NCBI GenBank assembly: GCA_900544675.1
Contig: UQVZ01000003.1
Location: 62,001-126,000 of the forward strand
DNA: 64,000 bases
Source: an uncultured Bacteroides sp.
GTDB lineage: Bacteria; Bacteroidota; Bacteroidia; Bacteroidales; Bacteroidaceae
Direction of reading: 5' to 3'
Program-made: the position numbers and the translations under genes
The notes under the pieces: model-generated
What the model saw: the letters and a program-made list of their open reading frames with translations, nothing else
Database searches by the model: none
Told to the model about the DNA's origin: nothing
In this document: piece by piece, positions 1 to 10,500 of the stretch
Numbering within the stretch: position 1 is the stretch's first letter
Layout: every line of letters begins with the position of its first letter

Positions 1-3000
1 ATTAATGACATGTGTATTCTTTAGGCAAACAAATTTATCGATATCATATGTTGCAATAATAGAATCTCCAGTTTGTCGTAAAATAATTTTAGGGTTATCA
101 AAAATTTCAGATTTTCGAGGTGCTGCAAGATTCTTACCATATTTAATCCATCTATCACCTTTCCAATTATTAACGTATCGATTTATATCACGTCCTCTTA
201 TTACTTTTCTATATGTAGAGTCTACCTGATATGAAGAATTATATATTTTAGATTGCATCATATCTCGAGTTTGAGGAGGTGTACCTTTCCCTTCTTCATA
301 GGGTACAAGCCCTGCATAAATATTTACATAATGTGTTAAATTCTCATTCTCACTTTCTATCTTATTTATGATAGATTTGTCTTGAGGTGTAATAAAAATA
401 TTTACTGGAGCACCATCCAACAACGCCCATTGTTCTTGATCTTGATAAAGAAGCTGTGTAAAGTTATGTGTATGGTTATATATAGTGACATATTTATTAA
501 GGGCTTTATAATTTCTTATAAATACGACTTCCGTATCAACTACAGCATCAAATACGGAATTATGATAATGAGAAATAGCTAAAACCGACTTATTTTGGAA
601 AATATATTGTCGTATTCTTACAAGTTTTAAATTTATTAACCATGTATTAGGTATAATATATGCAATAATTCCTTTGTAATGAGTAATTGAAATTCCTTTT
701 TCAAGGAAAAACAAATAACTTTCAGGCTGATAATTCTGATATTTATAGTTTAATTTAAAGTAAGCTTTTTCTTCTATAGAGAATTTAGCACCAAATGGTG
801 GATTCCCAATAACAATATCGAATCCATCCTTTACTCCAAACATCCAATCGGAATCAAAGAAAGGCGAAGAAGCGTTTTGATCAAACATATCCCAGGAAGC
901 TAATTGTTGAGCCTCAGCATTTCCTACGGCTCCGCAATCTTCCAACATTTTGGCAATTTCGAGACGCAAATCATTGACAAGCTGACGATACTTACGCTTG
1001 GTGCGTACCGTCTTCGCTCCGAATATTTTATGTTTAGCGATTTTCAATTCCCTCTCTTTGGCTTTTATGGCATCACTGTCAAATAAAGAGGCATCTTTCT
1101 TCTGTAAGCCAATCAGCGTATTGGCTGCCACAAACTTGGCTTCAAGATTCGGAAGCGGACGGATGCCGAAGTTCTCAGTCGGATTGTCATTCGTTTTTTG
1201 ATCGACAACCAGTGAGATGAAAAAACGCAATTTACTGATTTGAATGGCGATCGGTTGGATATCGACACCATAAATGCAATTTTCAATCAGATAAAGTTTA
1301 CGGGCATAGTCCGGACGATTGACGCTCTCATCAAAACTGCGTTCAATATCATCAATGATTTCCTTACGTTCGTCCGATGATGCCGTACGATAGGCTTCCG
1401 ATGTTTCGTCAATGGCCACTTTGAGCATCATATCCTTCCATTGTGTATTGTCTGGGTCGATACGGCTAAGGATATGCACCATCTGTTGCAGCATGCCCAT
1501 AGGGAAAGCACCCGAACCACAAGCCGGGTCGAGCACCTTGCAATTGTAGAGCGATTGCATAATCTGTTTCCGCTGGTCTTCGGTCAGAGAAACCTCTGCA
1601 TCGGTATATTGCATCAACTGACGGTATTGTTCCTCCAATTCATCGCCTACGGTACGTTTGAGATGGGTCACCAGACTTTCATCAACCATATACTGCACAA
1701 TCTCGCGCGGCGTATAGAACGAACCGGTCTGTTTGCGGGCCGTGGTCTGCGTTTCGGGATTGTAAGAGGCCAACAGGTTCTCGAAAACCTTACCCAACAG
1801 TTCCGGGTCGAGCGATACTTCCTGATCAAACGGTGTATTCTCCTCGACGGTGAAGTTGTACCGTTTCAGAATGTCAATAATGCCACGAGCCGATACTTTT
1901 TTCTTTTTCTTATCGCCATACCACTCTGAAAGGTCTATATTCTTTCCGACTTCTTCGCCAAAGAAGAGATAGTCAGGCACTATCAATGCTTTTTTTACAG
2001 CTTCGCGGTCGCTGAAGCCATCGTAATAAAGGTCTTTGTCTTTCTCATCCAGACAATCGAACAAGCCGCCATTCAGGAAAGGAACAGTTCGGTTAGCCAA
2101 ATCGACAAACAGTTGCGGATTCTTGAAATAGGATTCGTAACGCATGAGTTTGTTGTTATCATAATCGCCACGTCCGTTTCTGAAATGACGTTCCGACAGT
2201 TCTTTGCTGCCTTCGGGCGTAATAGGACTATTCAGCATGGCAAAGAAAAGATTCTGCAGAATTGCCTTGTAATATTTGCTTTCGTCTGATTTATAAAACA
2301 AATCGATTTTAGCATGTGGGTTAAAATTCTGAATCAAATTATCGGCAATGTATTGTTCATCAAAGAATTCATCCGGAACAAGGTGCCGTTGCTTCAAGAA
2401 CCATACAAAGATAAGACGGGTTATTAGACGGATGGCACTCTCATTATTGAACTTATCGTCGTCAGCGTTGTCATTAAGGTTATTGGGGAAACGTATAATC
2501 TTAATAGCCCATGCATACCAGTCGCTCAACTCCTGATAGAATTCTTTGGTAAGTACCTCGACAGAGAAACGGCTACGTAAATCTTCGGGATTGACTACAC
2601 GGCCTTTTTCATTCAGGTATTTGTTGGGTGTATAATAGGCAATTCCTTCTCCCAAGAAATAACTATATCGGCGGGGATTACTGTAGCTACGTGTTATCCG
2701 TGCTGAATCGTTTTGGGAATTAAGTGTGATTTCAATCAGGGAAAAACGATAATTATCATTATTGTCTTCAGGAACAAAGACGACCAAAGCCTTATCTTCC
2801 ATTTCATCATACAACATTCGGAATGCCTCTTTGGAAAGAGAAACGCGGGCATCGTGTTTGGAAGTATGCCTTACTTCGTACACTACCAAGTCTAATGAAG
2901 CTGACGAACCTAACTTTACAGCCTGTGTGCTATATGTCATCTTGGTGCGAAACGCGACCGGTGTTTCGTCGTATGTGAGATCATCCGGCAGGAAATTATG

Positions 3001-3048
3001 CAAGAACTTGACAAATTCTTGACGATTGTATGCTTTATTAAATTCCAT
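1..3048 (-). CDS. Eco57I/TaqI-like N6-adenine DNA methyltransferase (3' end beyond window)
   Basis: Reads from ATG at 3048 to the window edge with no stop, giving at least 1016 residues; the C-terminus is missing. The SAM-binding motif I DPACGSGAF lies near residue 506 and the catalytic motif IV NPPFG near residue 746, the order of gamma-class N6-adenine methylases. The part after NPPFG includes LRQTGDSIIATYD near the window edge, which resembles a TaqI-type specificity domain. About 500 residues precede motif I; I see no certain nuclease motif there. It starts 11 bp after the PLD-helicase gene, so the two are probably co-transcribed. Expected role: site-specific DNA methylation in a restriction-like or phage-defence system. 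The DNA from about position 900 down to 1 is clearly more AT-rich than the rest of the gene. Family assignment is firm; the system type is inferred. Confidence 0.85.
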   Translation of the reverse strand, partial: MEFNKAYNRQEFVKFLHNFLPDDLTYDETPVAFRTKMTYSTQAVKLGSSASLDLVVYEVRHTSKHDARVSLSKEAFRMLYDEMEDKALVVFVPEDNNDNYRFSLIEITLNSQNDSARITRSYSNPRRYSYFLGEGIAYYTPNKYLNEKGRVVNPEDLRSRFSVEVLTKEFYQELSDWYAWAIKIIRFPNNLNDNADDDKFNNESAIRLITRLIFVWFLKQRHLVPDEFFDEQYIADNLIQNFNPHAKIDLFYKSDESKYYKAILQNLFFAMLNSPITPEGSKELSERHFRNGRGDYDNNKLMRYESYFKNPQLFVDLANRTVPFLNGGLFDCLDEKDKDLYYDGFSDREAVKKALIVPDYLFFGEEVGKNIDLSEWYGDKKKKKVSARGIIDILKRYNFTVEENTPFDQEVSLDPELLGKVFENLLASYNPETQTTARKQTGSFYTPREIVQYMVDESLVTHLKRTVGDELEEQYRQLMQYTDAEVSLTEDQRKQIMQSLYNCKVLDPACGSGAFPMGMLQQMVHILSRIDPDNTQWKDMMLKVAIDETSEAYRTASSDERKEIIDDIERSFDESVNRPDYARKLYLIENCIYGVDIQPIAIQISKLRFFISLVVDQKTNDNPTENFGIRPLPNLEAKFVAANTLIGLQKKDASLFDSDAIKAKERELKIAKHKIFGAKTVRTKRKYRQLVNDLRLEIAKMLEDCGAVGNAEAQQLASWDMFDQNASSPFFDSDWMFGVKDGFDIVIGNPPFGAKFSIEEKAYFKLNYKYQNYQPESYLFFLEKGISITHYKGIIAYIIPNTWLINLKLVRIRQYIFQNKSVLAISHYHNSVFDAVVDTEVVFIRNYKALNKYVTIYNHTHNFTQLLYQDQEQWALLDGAPVNIFITPQDKSIINKIESENENLTHYVNIYAGLVPYEEGKGTPPQTRDMMQSKIYNSSYQVDSTYRKVIRGRDINRYVNNWKGDRWIKYGKNLAAPRKSEIFDNPKIILRQTGDSIIATYDIDKFVCLKNTHVIN

Positions 3049-3059
3049 ATTTTCTTTTT

Positions 3060-6000
3060 TTATTGCAGTTCTTCACTTAATATTAATGTCTCTTCACTGT
3101 CATCTACCTTATTCTGACTGTTTATCATACGAGCCAAATATTCGGCAGAAATCTTTAACGGTAATTTTGCGGCATCTTTTGGAGTCAACTGATTGATATA
3201 TCTTATTTCATACCCAGACAATGCATCGGCTTTAATGACTTGAACCAAATCCGCCAGATAGTCTTTGGACAACAGTTGATTTTTTATCAGAACCTTTACT
3301 TTTGCCAATGCGTTGATAAGGTCTTTTTCATTTCGTTCTATTACGTCACTACGGAATAAGGAAGTTTTCACTTTTTGGTATATGGTGTCGAAATTGTGAC
3401 TCAAATCAACAGGCTCCTCGCACTTTTCAGCCTCAAAAAGAGCAACGGCTTCTTCGGCAGGAATCATTATCGGATTCGTCATCATATCGCCTATCTTGAA
3501 TACGAATTCATCGCCTTTACGTCCAAACATCAGAACACCTTTTCTCGGCTTTTCGGTATTGCGGGCTGTCCTGGCTCGATGAGGCAATTCCATAGCCTTG
3601 ACGTATGCCTCTGTACCTTTCATGCTGTTCAGCAACTTACGGTAAGGAGTATCCCATGATACTTCTTCATTTCGTGCAAACTCCTTACGATACCTATCCT
3701 TAAAATAAGCCTGGAGTTCTTCTTCTTTAGTAAGAGCCTTTGTATCTTCACCCATAATGGCATGAATCATCGCCATTTTAAGGGTAGAGATTTCTTTTGT
3801 CCGGGTTTCTTTCTCTCCTACATCAGTCGGGAAATAGTTATAAATGTAAAGCTCGTCAAAGACCTTTTTGTTGATACGGTTAATACGCCCGATACGCTGA
3901 ATGACACGGGTCGGGTTATAAGGTATATCGTAATTAAATATGGCTCCGGCCCGATGCAAGTTGTAGCCTTCGGATATGGCATCTGTCGCTACCAGAATGT
4001 GGTAATCATTCTGTTGCAATGCAGGTTTCAGCCCCGCATCAAAGTTTGCACGAATACGGTCTTTGTTAACCGAAGTAGCATCAGCAGAAGTATATTTCAT
4101 GACAGGAAGCCCGGCTTTTGCTAATGCTTCTCCCAAATAATTCACAGTATCAGCAAACTCAGAAAATACGATCAGTTTACGATTGGGTTCATTATCCATC
4201 TGCTTACGGACTATACGAATAAATGACTCCAATTTTGGGTCGGACTTAACCGTATTATCTTTGCCAAACCACTGTTCACGCAGATTCTTCAGCAACTGAA
4301 TATCTGACTCTACATCTGTTACAAAATCGTCTTTGATATATTTCATGTCTATTTCGAAGAATCCCCGAGCTTCATATTTATCGAAGAGTTCTTCTATCTC
4401 AGCCATGCCGTCATTACTTGATTCATAAAAGTCATCAACATCCGGCAAGTTTCCTTTCTTGAATACAGGAATCTTATGCCGTTTCTCGATCCATCGAAGC
4501 ATTTGCTCGGACGACTGAATCATATATCCCAATGAAGCTTTAAATGCTGCAACAGAACTTTCAAAACGAGCTACCAACAAATGGCGCATGAATTTTGAGA
4601 TATTAGTTTGTCGTCCAATCAAAAGATTGAATTTGACTCCAGTCTTTTCTTCGAGCTCTTTTGCCAGTTTATCCTTTAACTCTCTATGTATATAAAGAGC
4701 CGGAGAATAACGTGCCGCCTTAAAACGATAAACAGCTTCACTGTCCCCTTCTGATTTATTGATTCTGTCAAGAGTAGATTTATACAAATCCTTCAACTCA
4801 CTTAAATCATATTCCAATTCTATCGGGTCGTTCGGTAATACCAGCTGGATATTTTGTTGCTTCAAGTCCTCGGCGTATTCCGGGATGCCTTGTAAATCCA
4901 GACGGGAACGACGAACGACCAACGGACTGATAATAGACCGGATTTTCCTGGCAATGCTGTTGACTTCCGTCTTTATTTCTTCATCAGTCGTTTTACTCGC
5001 TCTTTGCGCTTCCCGCAAGGCCTTGTACTTGTCTATCAAGTCCTTGAATGACGCCCCCAAATTCTCTACCGTTTTGAGAGTAGAGCGAGAAGGAATCTGA
5101 AACAATTTAATCAACGCATAAATATCTGCCGGCTGATTGTTGAACGGAGTGGCCGTAAGTAATAAGACTTTATTACCGGAACACAGGTTGTGGAGTAAAG
5201 CATAGTCCTGTGTATATTCGTTACGGAAACGATGGGCTTCATCTATGATTATTAAAAACTGCTCGCCATCTTTGACCAGCTCTTGATAATGTAAAATGGC
5301 ATCCTCTATTTTCCCTGCACTGAATACGGTGCCCGTAAATCCGAACTCATCACGATAACCTTCCCACTGCTTGTACAAATGCGGAGGACACACGATAATA
5401 GTCCGCAACTTCAAATTACGGGCAATGGTAGAGGCAATCACACTTTTACCCAATCCGACGACGTCTGCAATAATGGCTCCATTATGGTTATTCAATGAGT
5501 TTAAAGCCATTTGCACAGCATCCGTTTGGTATCTCAAATTTGAATATTTTCCTTCGGTTATATCATGTGGGGTTAGTATATTATTCGTAGTCGGTATGTT
5601 GAAATACTCTTTAAGAACTCTTATATACATAAGATAGGGAGAGTAAATCTTATCATACCATATATGGGTCATTACTTTATCGTTCCATTCATCCAGATTA
5701 TTCTTATTTACAATTACGACAGAATTTTCCCATAACTCATCAAAGATTTGTTTCCCTTCATCGTAATCCTGTTTGTCATTAAAACGGGCATTAAGTTCCA
5801 AACGTCCTTTCAAACCTTGATAGGAAAGATTGCTGGAACCTGTGATTAAAACGCCAGGCAGTTCTCCACCCTCATTCATCAAATCATTATAGGCAAACAG
5901 ATACATTTTGGAATGGCACGGTTCGATTGTCTTACGGATTTCAAGCGTTCCATCCAAAATCTTCCCATAAAACATGGTGAACTGTTCCAGTTTTTCAGCC

Positions 6001-6308
6001 GTATCCAGAAAATCCGAATCATTAAATATATTGACAAATTGTTTGTAGTATTCTTCCTTGATGATGCTGCGCGAAACCAATCCGTTTCTAATGGCTTCAA
6101 CCTCCTGAATATGCTTAGATATTTGTAAATCGACATCTAATCCGACTAATATTCTTATCTGCTTGTCTTTTAGATTTTCAGACAACTGAATATAACCGGA
6201 ATAATAGAAATAGCCTACGAGTATATCTACGGCATTTGTTTTGGGTAAGATGCCATTGATAATATCAGACAAGAATTTTTCCTTATTTGTTATAAAATTA
6301 CTGCTCAT
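3060..6308 (-). CDS. PLD-like nuclease / SF2 (SNF2-like) helicase fusion
   Basis: 1082 residues. The N-terminal 200 residues form a phospholipase D-like nuclease domain: HSK near residue 130, followed by GSSNLSYQGL, the HxK...GSxN pattern of single-HKD enzymes, which usually dimerise. A complete superfamily 2 helicase core follows: Walker A DVVGLGKS near 283, DEAH box IIDEAHRF near 356, motif III LLLTATPFNN, and motif VI QRIGRINR near 803. About 200 residues follow without a recognised domain. Single helicase-nuclease proteins beside an adenine methylase are typical of defence islands; DISARM and related systems use the same ingredients as separate genes. The expected activity is ATP-driven translocation on DNA with cleavage of unmodified DNA (inference). 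It lies 18 bp after the decayed gene at 6327-6716 and 11 bp before the methylase. Confidence 0.85.
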   Translation of the reverse strand: MSSNFITNKEKFLSDIINGILPKTNAVDILVGYFYYSGYIQLSENLKDKQIRILVGLDVDLQISKHIQEVEAIRNGLVSRSIIKEEYYKQFVNIFNDSDFLDTAEKLEQFTMFYGKILDGTLEIRKTIEPCHSKMYLFAYNDLMNEGGELPGVLITGSSNLSYQGLKGRLELNARFNDKQDYDEGKQIFDELWENSVVIVNKNNLDEWNDKVMTHIWYDKIYSPYLMYIRVLKEYFNIPTTNNILTPHDITEGKYSNLRYQTDAVQMALNSLNNHNGAIIADVVGLGKSVIASTIARNLKLRTIIVCPPHLYKQWEGYRDEFGFTGTVFSAGKIEDAILHYQELVKDGEQFLIIIDEAHRFRNEYTQDYALLHNLCSGNKVLLLTATPFNNQPADIYALIKLFQIPSRSTLKTVENLGASFKDLIDKYKALREAQRASKTTDEEIKTEVNSIARKIRSIISPLVVRRSRLDLQGIPEYAEDLKQQNIQLVLPNDPIELEYDLSELKDLYKSTLDRINKSEGDSEAVYRFKAARYSPALYIHRELKDKLAKELEEKTGVKFNLLIGRQTNISKFMRHLLVARFESSVAAFKASLGYMIQSSEQMLRWIEKRHKIPVFKKGNLPDVDDFYESSNDGMAEIEELFDKYEARGFFEIDMKYIKDDFVTDVESDIQLLKNLREQWFGKDNTVKSDPKLESFIRIVRKQMDNEPNRKLIVFSEFADTVNYLGEALAKAGLPVMKYTSADATSVNKDRIRANFDAGLKPALQQNDYHILVATDAISEGYNLHRAGAIFNYDIPYNPTRVIQRIGRINRINKKVFDELYIYNYFPTDVGEKETRTKEISTLKMAMIHAIMGEDTKALTKEEELQAYFKDRYRKEFARNEEVSWDTPYRKLLNSMKGTEAYVKAMELPHRARTARNTEKPRKGVLMFGRKGDEFVFKIGDMMTNPIMIPAEEAVALFEAEKCEEPVDLSHNFDTIYQKVKTSLFRSDVIERNEKDLINALAKVKVLIKNQLLSKDYLADLVQVIKADALSGYEIRYINQLTPKDAAKLPLKISAEYLARMINSQNKVDDSEETLILSEELQ

Positions 6309-6326
6309 AAGACTTATCGAATAAGT

Positions 6327-6716
6327 TTATTTCAATGTTTCCAAATATGCTTTACCTTTTTCAGTCAGCACATAGCCGCCTGTTTTTAAAGAGCCTTGGC
6401 ATTCAATCAGATTTAAAGGTTCAGAAGACAATCGTTTAATAATGCGCTCTAATGTTGCTTTTGAAACATCAACCAGATCCAATAGTGCTTTTCGTTTAAT
6501 ATATGGAGACTTGGAGATTTTCAATAGAACGGTCAAAGCGTTTTTATTTTTATAGTCTCATTTGTGCCTTCATCTTCATTTATACTTGTGCAAATGCGCA
6601 AAAACAAATGGCTTGGCCGAACTTGTCGGTGTTGGTCGCCGAAATGCTACGATCTACACTGTCGTTTCCCAAATCGCCTAACAAAGTCTGTATTTTTTTT
6701 CTACTGGTATTGACAT
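6327..6716 (-). pseudogene. Decayed AlbA_2-like / winged-helix regulator-type gene
   Basis: ATG at 6716 opens a frame (MSIPVEKKY...) that stops after 12 codons, just past a run of eight A residues. Shifting frame at that run continues as IQTLLGDLGNDSVDRSI and then SATNTDKFGQAIC. This resembles the N-terminus of AlbA_2 (Schlafen-type) ATP-binding proteins as I recall them. That frame stops near 6583. About 50 bp later another frame (6536-6327, no ATG) gives a 68-residue winged helix with KATLERIIKRL and a GGYVLTEKGKAYL wing, the usual C-terminal domain of the same proteins. The middle of the gene, normally several hundred codons, is absent. A -7 promoter element survives 38 bp upstream. The alternative is that the winged-helix part alone is translated from TTG at 6536. 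Confidence 0.6.
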
Positions 6717-6754
6717 ACTCTTTATTTCGTTTTATATTCGTACACTGTGTCCGA

Positions 6755-6762
6755 CAAAGATA
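6755..6762 (-). promoter_or_regulatory. Bacteroidota -7 element of the defence operon
   Basis: TATCTTTG on the minus strand matches the Bacteroidota TAnnTTTG -7 consensus. It lies 38 nt upstream of the ATG of the decayed leader gene, so it is the likely promoter for that gene, the PLD-helicase and the methyltransferase. No clear -33 TTG is seen at the usual spacing. Confidence 0.55.
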
Positions 6763-6831
6763 CGAAAAAACGAGATATAGCCTTATCTTTTCAAGGTAAA
6801 ATGGTCTTTATAATAAACCCCAAAGTATCTT

Positions 6832-7006
6832 AGAGCCTGTTTAAATTTTGCTCGGTTTCGATTTGAGAATTGTTTTTGAGGATGTTTTTCTGTTTTTACG
6901 AGGAGGATAGCGGGCTATCTGACGAGTAAAAACGGGAAAACAGACCGGAAACAAACTCAAAGGGAAGCTGATAATATTACTTAATTGGAAAATTTAAACA
7001 GGCTCT
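6832..7006. mobile_element. MITE-like non-coding element with 18-bp inverted ends
   Basis: A 175-bp element. Its left end AGAGCCTGTTTAAATTTT is the perfect reverse complement of its right end. It holds no coding frame. The centre contains GATAGCGGGCTATC inside a longer imperfect hairpin (CTGTTTTTACGAG against CGAGTAAAAACGGG), so single strands can fold into a compact structure. The trinucleotide TTA borders both ends if the terminal repeat is taken to begin at GAGCC (6830-6832 and 7006-7008), consistent with a short target duplication. No transposase is present, so it would need one supplied elsewhere. It separates the defence operon from the xylan locus. Confidence 0.7.
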
Positions 7007-7280
7007 TATTAAATAGTCGTACTGTTTCAGTAATCAGATACTTCTGATACGCAAAGTTGCTCCTGTTGTTCGGCTTTGCATTCACTTTTTGATGATGCCT
7101 TCATGCTTGAGTTTTTGGCATCTTGTCCACGTTTTATGTCCATTTATATACCTTTTTTCTCCCAATGTATCTTTATGCTTTTTTTATTGTATTCCGTTTT
7201 TCATGAAAGATTAATTAAAACTTTTGCTTTTCTTGTTTTGAATATGTTGTATAGCATAAATGTACGGTTTCTGATAAAAA

Positions 7281-7313
7281 ATGTAACATTCGGGCTGGTT
7301 GATGTAACATACG
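7281..7313 (+). promoter_or_regulatory. Direct-repeat operator of the xylan plus-strand operon
   Basis: Two copies of a 12-bp box, ATGTAACATTCG at 7281-7292 and ATGTAACATACG at 7302-7313, start 21 bp apart, two helical turns. A weaker third match (ATGTACGGTTTC, 7260-7271) lies another 21 bp upstream. The last box ends 47 nt before the -7 element at 7361. The same box, step and 47-nt distance occur before the minus-strand enzyme operon at 30518-30571. Direct repeats of this kind suit AraC-type DNA-binding domains, as in hybrid two-component regulators that control xylan loci in Bacteroides and Prevotella (inference). No such regulator is encoded in the window. Confidence 0.75.
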
Positions 7314-7360
7314 CAACAAGAAATGATGGATACGCGATAAGTATATTCAAACAAAAATCG

Positions 7361-7368
7361 TATATTTG
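7361..7368 (+). promoter_or_regulatory. -7 element of the susCD operon; long 5' leader follows
   Basis: TATATTTG fits TAnnTTTG and is the same octamer as in the minus-strand xylan operon. There is no TTG at the -33 position, as expected for an activator-dependent promoter. Transcription would start near 7375, leaving an untranslated leader of about 210 nt before the susC start. I see no protein-coding frame I trust between 7007 and 7584. Confidence 0.65.
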
Positions 7369-7584
7369 TAATTCAAAAATAGGAAAAAATATCATTAATT
7401 TAAGTATGAAAAACGCAAATTCTCCCAAACAGTTTTCTTTCTTCACCGAGGATAGAAGAAGTCTATTAATATAAAAAGGTATGGATACATGGAGTGTTTA
7501 TTATGATGACGGCTAAAGCGTTCCCGTTAAAATAAAAGCAACGCTAGGGTTAGAGAACTAATATTAACTTTAAACTAAGAATTA

Positions 7585-10500
7585 ATGGAAAACCAAAAAA
7601 GAAACATTCGAAAGATTCCTTTCCTGTTTTTACTGATGCTGTTCAGTAGTTTGCCATTATGGGCACAGCAAGGGATACCCGTGCAAGGTGTGGTACTTGA
7701 CGGGAATGGAGAAACGGTCATTGGTGCGTCTATTGTTGTAAAGGGCAACAATTCGATAGGTACAATATCCGATTTGGACGGCAGATTCCAACTTACAGTA
7801 CCTAATGCCAATACCGTATTAGTCATCTCATACATCGGTATGAAAACTAAAGAGATAAAAGTGACTCCAAATAAGATTATGGCAGTCACATTGGAAGATG
7901 ATTCTGAAATTTTGGAAGAAGTCATAGTAGTAGGTTATGGCCAACAGAAAAAGGAATCGGTGGTAGGTGCCATCACGCAGACTAAAGGTGATGTCCTGCA
8001 ACGTGCCGGTGGTGTGTCCGACATTGGTGCCGCATTGACTGGTAACCTGCCAGGTGTAATCACTACAGCCAGCTCGGGTCTGCCTGGTGAAGAAGAGCCG
8101 CAAATCGTTATCCGTGGAGCCAGTTCGTGGAACAACAGTTCGCCGCTGGTATTGGTAGACGGTATCGAACGTCCGATGAGTTCGGTCGACATCAACTCCG
8201 TAGAATCTATTTCGGTATTGAAAGACGCATCGGCTACCGCCGTTTACGGTGTGAAAGGTGCGAACGGTGTTATCTTGATTACGACCAAACGCGGACAGGA
8301 AGGTAAGGCACAAATCGACGTGTCGGCACAAGCTACCATGAAAGTACCCTCGAAATTGCCGAACAAGCTCGATTCGTATGACGCTCTGATGATGCGCAAC
8401 ATCGCCGTAGAGCATGAATTGGCTGTCAGTCCTGCTTCTTGGGAGTTCATTACGCCGCAAGCGGAAATCAACAAATACCGCTACCGCACCAGCATTGCTG
8501 ATATCGAACGTTACCCCAACATCGACTGGCAAGACGAATTGTTTAAAGATTACACGATGTCTTACAATGCCAGCCTAAGCGTAAGCGGCGGTACCAAATT
8601 TGTAAGATACTATGTGGGAGCGGACTTCCTACACGAAGGTGACCTGTTCGACGTAAAGGACAACGGACGCGGGTATAGTTCGGGATTCGGTTACAACCGT
8701 ATCAACGTACGTAGCAACCTGGACTTTTCATTGACAAAAACCACCACTTTGAAAGTAAACATCGCCGGTTCAAATGGGGCGAAGAAAACTCCATGGGGTT
8801 ATACCAATTCGTCCGACTGGGGTGTGGCACAATACTGGGCAGGTGCCTACAATACTCCGCCCGATGTGTTCATGCCGCAATATTCGGATGGTACATGGGG
8901 ATACTATCCCGATAATACGAACATTTCAAACTCAGCCCGCAACTTGGCTACGGCTGGTACAATGAATACCACTACCACCCGCATCAATACCGACTTTACT
9001 TTGGAACAAGACTTGAGCTTTATTACCAAAGGTCTGCGTGCCCGTGCCATGGTGTCGTGGGACAACGTATTTGTGGAAATCAATCGGGGTGTAAACGACT
9101 TATATAATGATCCTATTCAAAAATGGATTGATCCGGCTACAGGTGCTGTTTCTTATCGGACAGCAGAATACGATGGAAACGGTTTTGACCCACAAGATCC
9201 GATTATGTGGACGAACAGTGGCGGTGAAGTAGACAACAATGCTACCCAACGTAACATGAATTACCAAGTGCAGTTGGACTGGGCACGCGAATTTGGCGAC
9301 CACAATGTAACTGCCATGGGATTGTTCAGCCGGCAGGAAACCGCTACCGGTAGCATCATCCCGAACCGCCGTGAAGACTGGGCGTTCCGCGGCACCTATA
9401 ATTACGCCAACAAGTATTTCTTTGAATACAACGGCGCTTATAACGGTTCGGAGAAATTCTCTCCCGAATACCGTTTTGCCTTTTTCAATTCGGGCGCTAT
9501 TGGCTGGATGATATCGGAAGAGAAATTTATGAACTTCTCGAAGAAATGGCTGGATATGCTGAAAATCCGTGCCTCGTATGGTGAAATCGGTGACGATAAC
9601 GTAACCGACCGTTGGCTGTATTTAAGTACATGGGCAATGGGTGGAGGAACAAATGGTGCTACTCCGATGGCACTGAACCAAGCCATCAGCCCCTATACTT
9701 GGTATCGGGAAGCAACCGTAGGTAATCCGGATATCCACTGGGAAACGGTGAAGAAATTCAATCTCGGTATTGACTATTCATTCTTAAACGGCCTGTTTGC
9801 CGGTACGGTGGAAGTTTTCCGCGACAAGCGTACCGATATCATCGTTACCTCGGGCGACCGAGCTGTCCCCTTCTATTTCGGTATGGACGCTCCGGCAGCC
9901 AACCTGGGTGAAGTAAAAACCCGTGGTTATGAATTGGAACTGCGTGTCAACAAGGTTTTCGAAAACCAGATGCGCCTGTGGGGTAACTTCAATATGACTC
10001 ATGCCGAAAATGAAATCATCCGGCGCGACGATCCGTTGTTGAAACCCGCTTACCAAAAACAAGCCGGTTACAGCATTGGTCAATCGCATGCACACATCGA
10101 TGCCGGCTTTATGCAAAACTACGACCAGATTTACGGTAGCCCCCAGCATGATACCAACGAAAACCAGAAATTGCCGGGCGACTATTACATTGTTGACTTC
10201 AATGCCGACGGTGTGGTTGACGCACAAGACAGTGCACCTTATGGCTATTCCAGCACTCCGCAGAACACCTACAGTGCAACAGTCGGTTTCGAATGGAAGG
10301 GATTCAGTGCTTTCGTACAGTTCTATGGAGCGACTAACGTAACCCGTGATGTAACCTTGACTAGTTTCAGTGGTCAGTTAAACACCGTATACGATACCGG
10401 TACATGGTGGTCGAAAGACGAAAGTAACCCGGAAGTAACCGTCCCTCGTTTCGTAACCACGCCGAGTTACAATACCGGTACGCAAAACCTGTATGACGGT

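Noticed and set aside
6503..6799. A 98-codon plus-strand frame over the decayed gene.
   Set aside because: Antisense to the recognisable AlbA-like fragment and the promoter; no family features.
7076..7474. A 132-codon frame on the plus strand before susC.
   Set aside because: It runs through the operator boxes and the promoter of susC, has odd composition and no domain.
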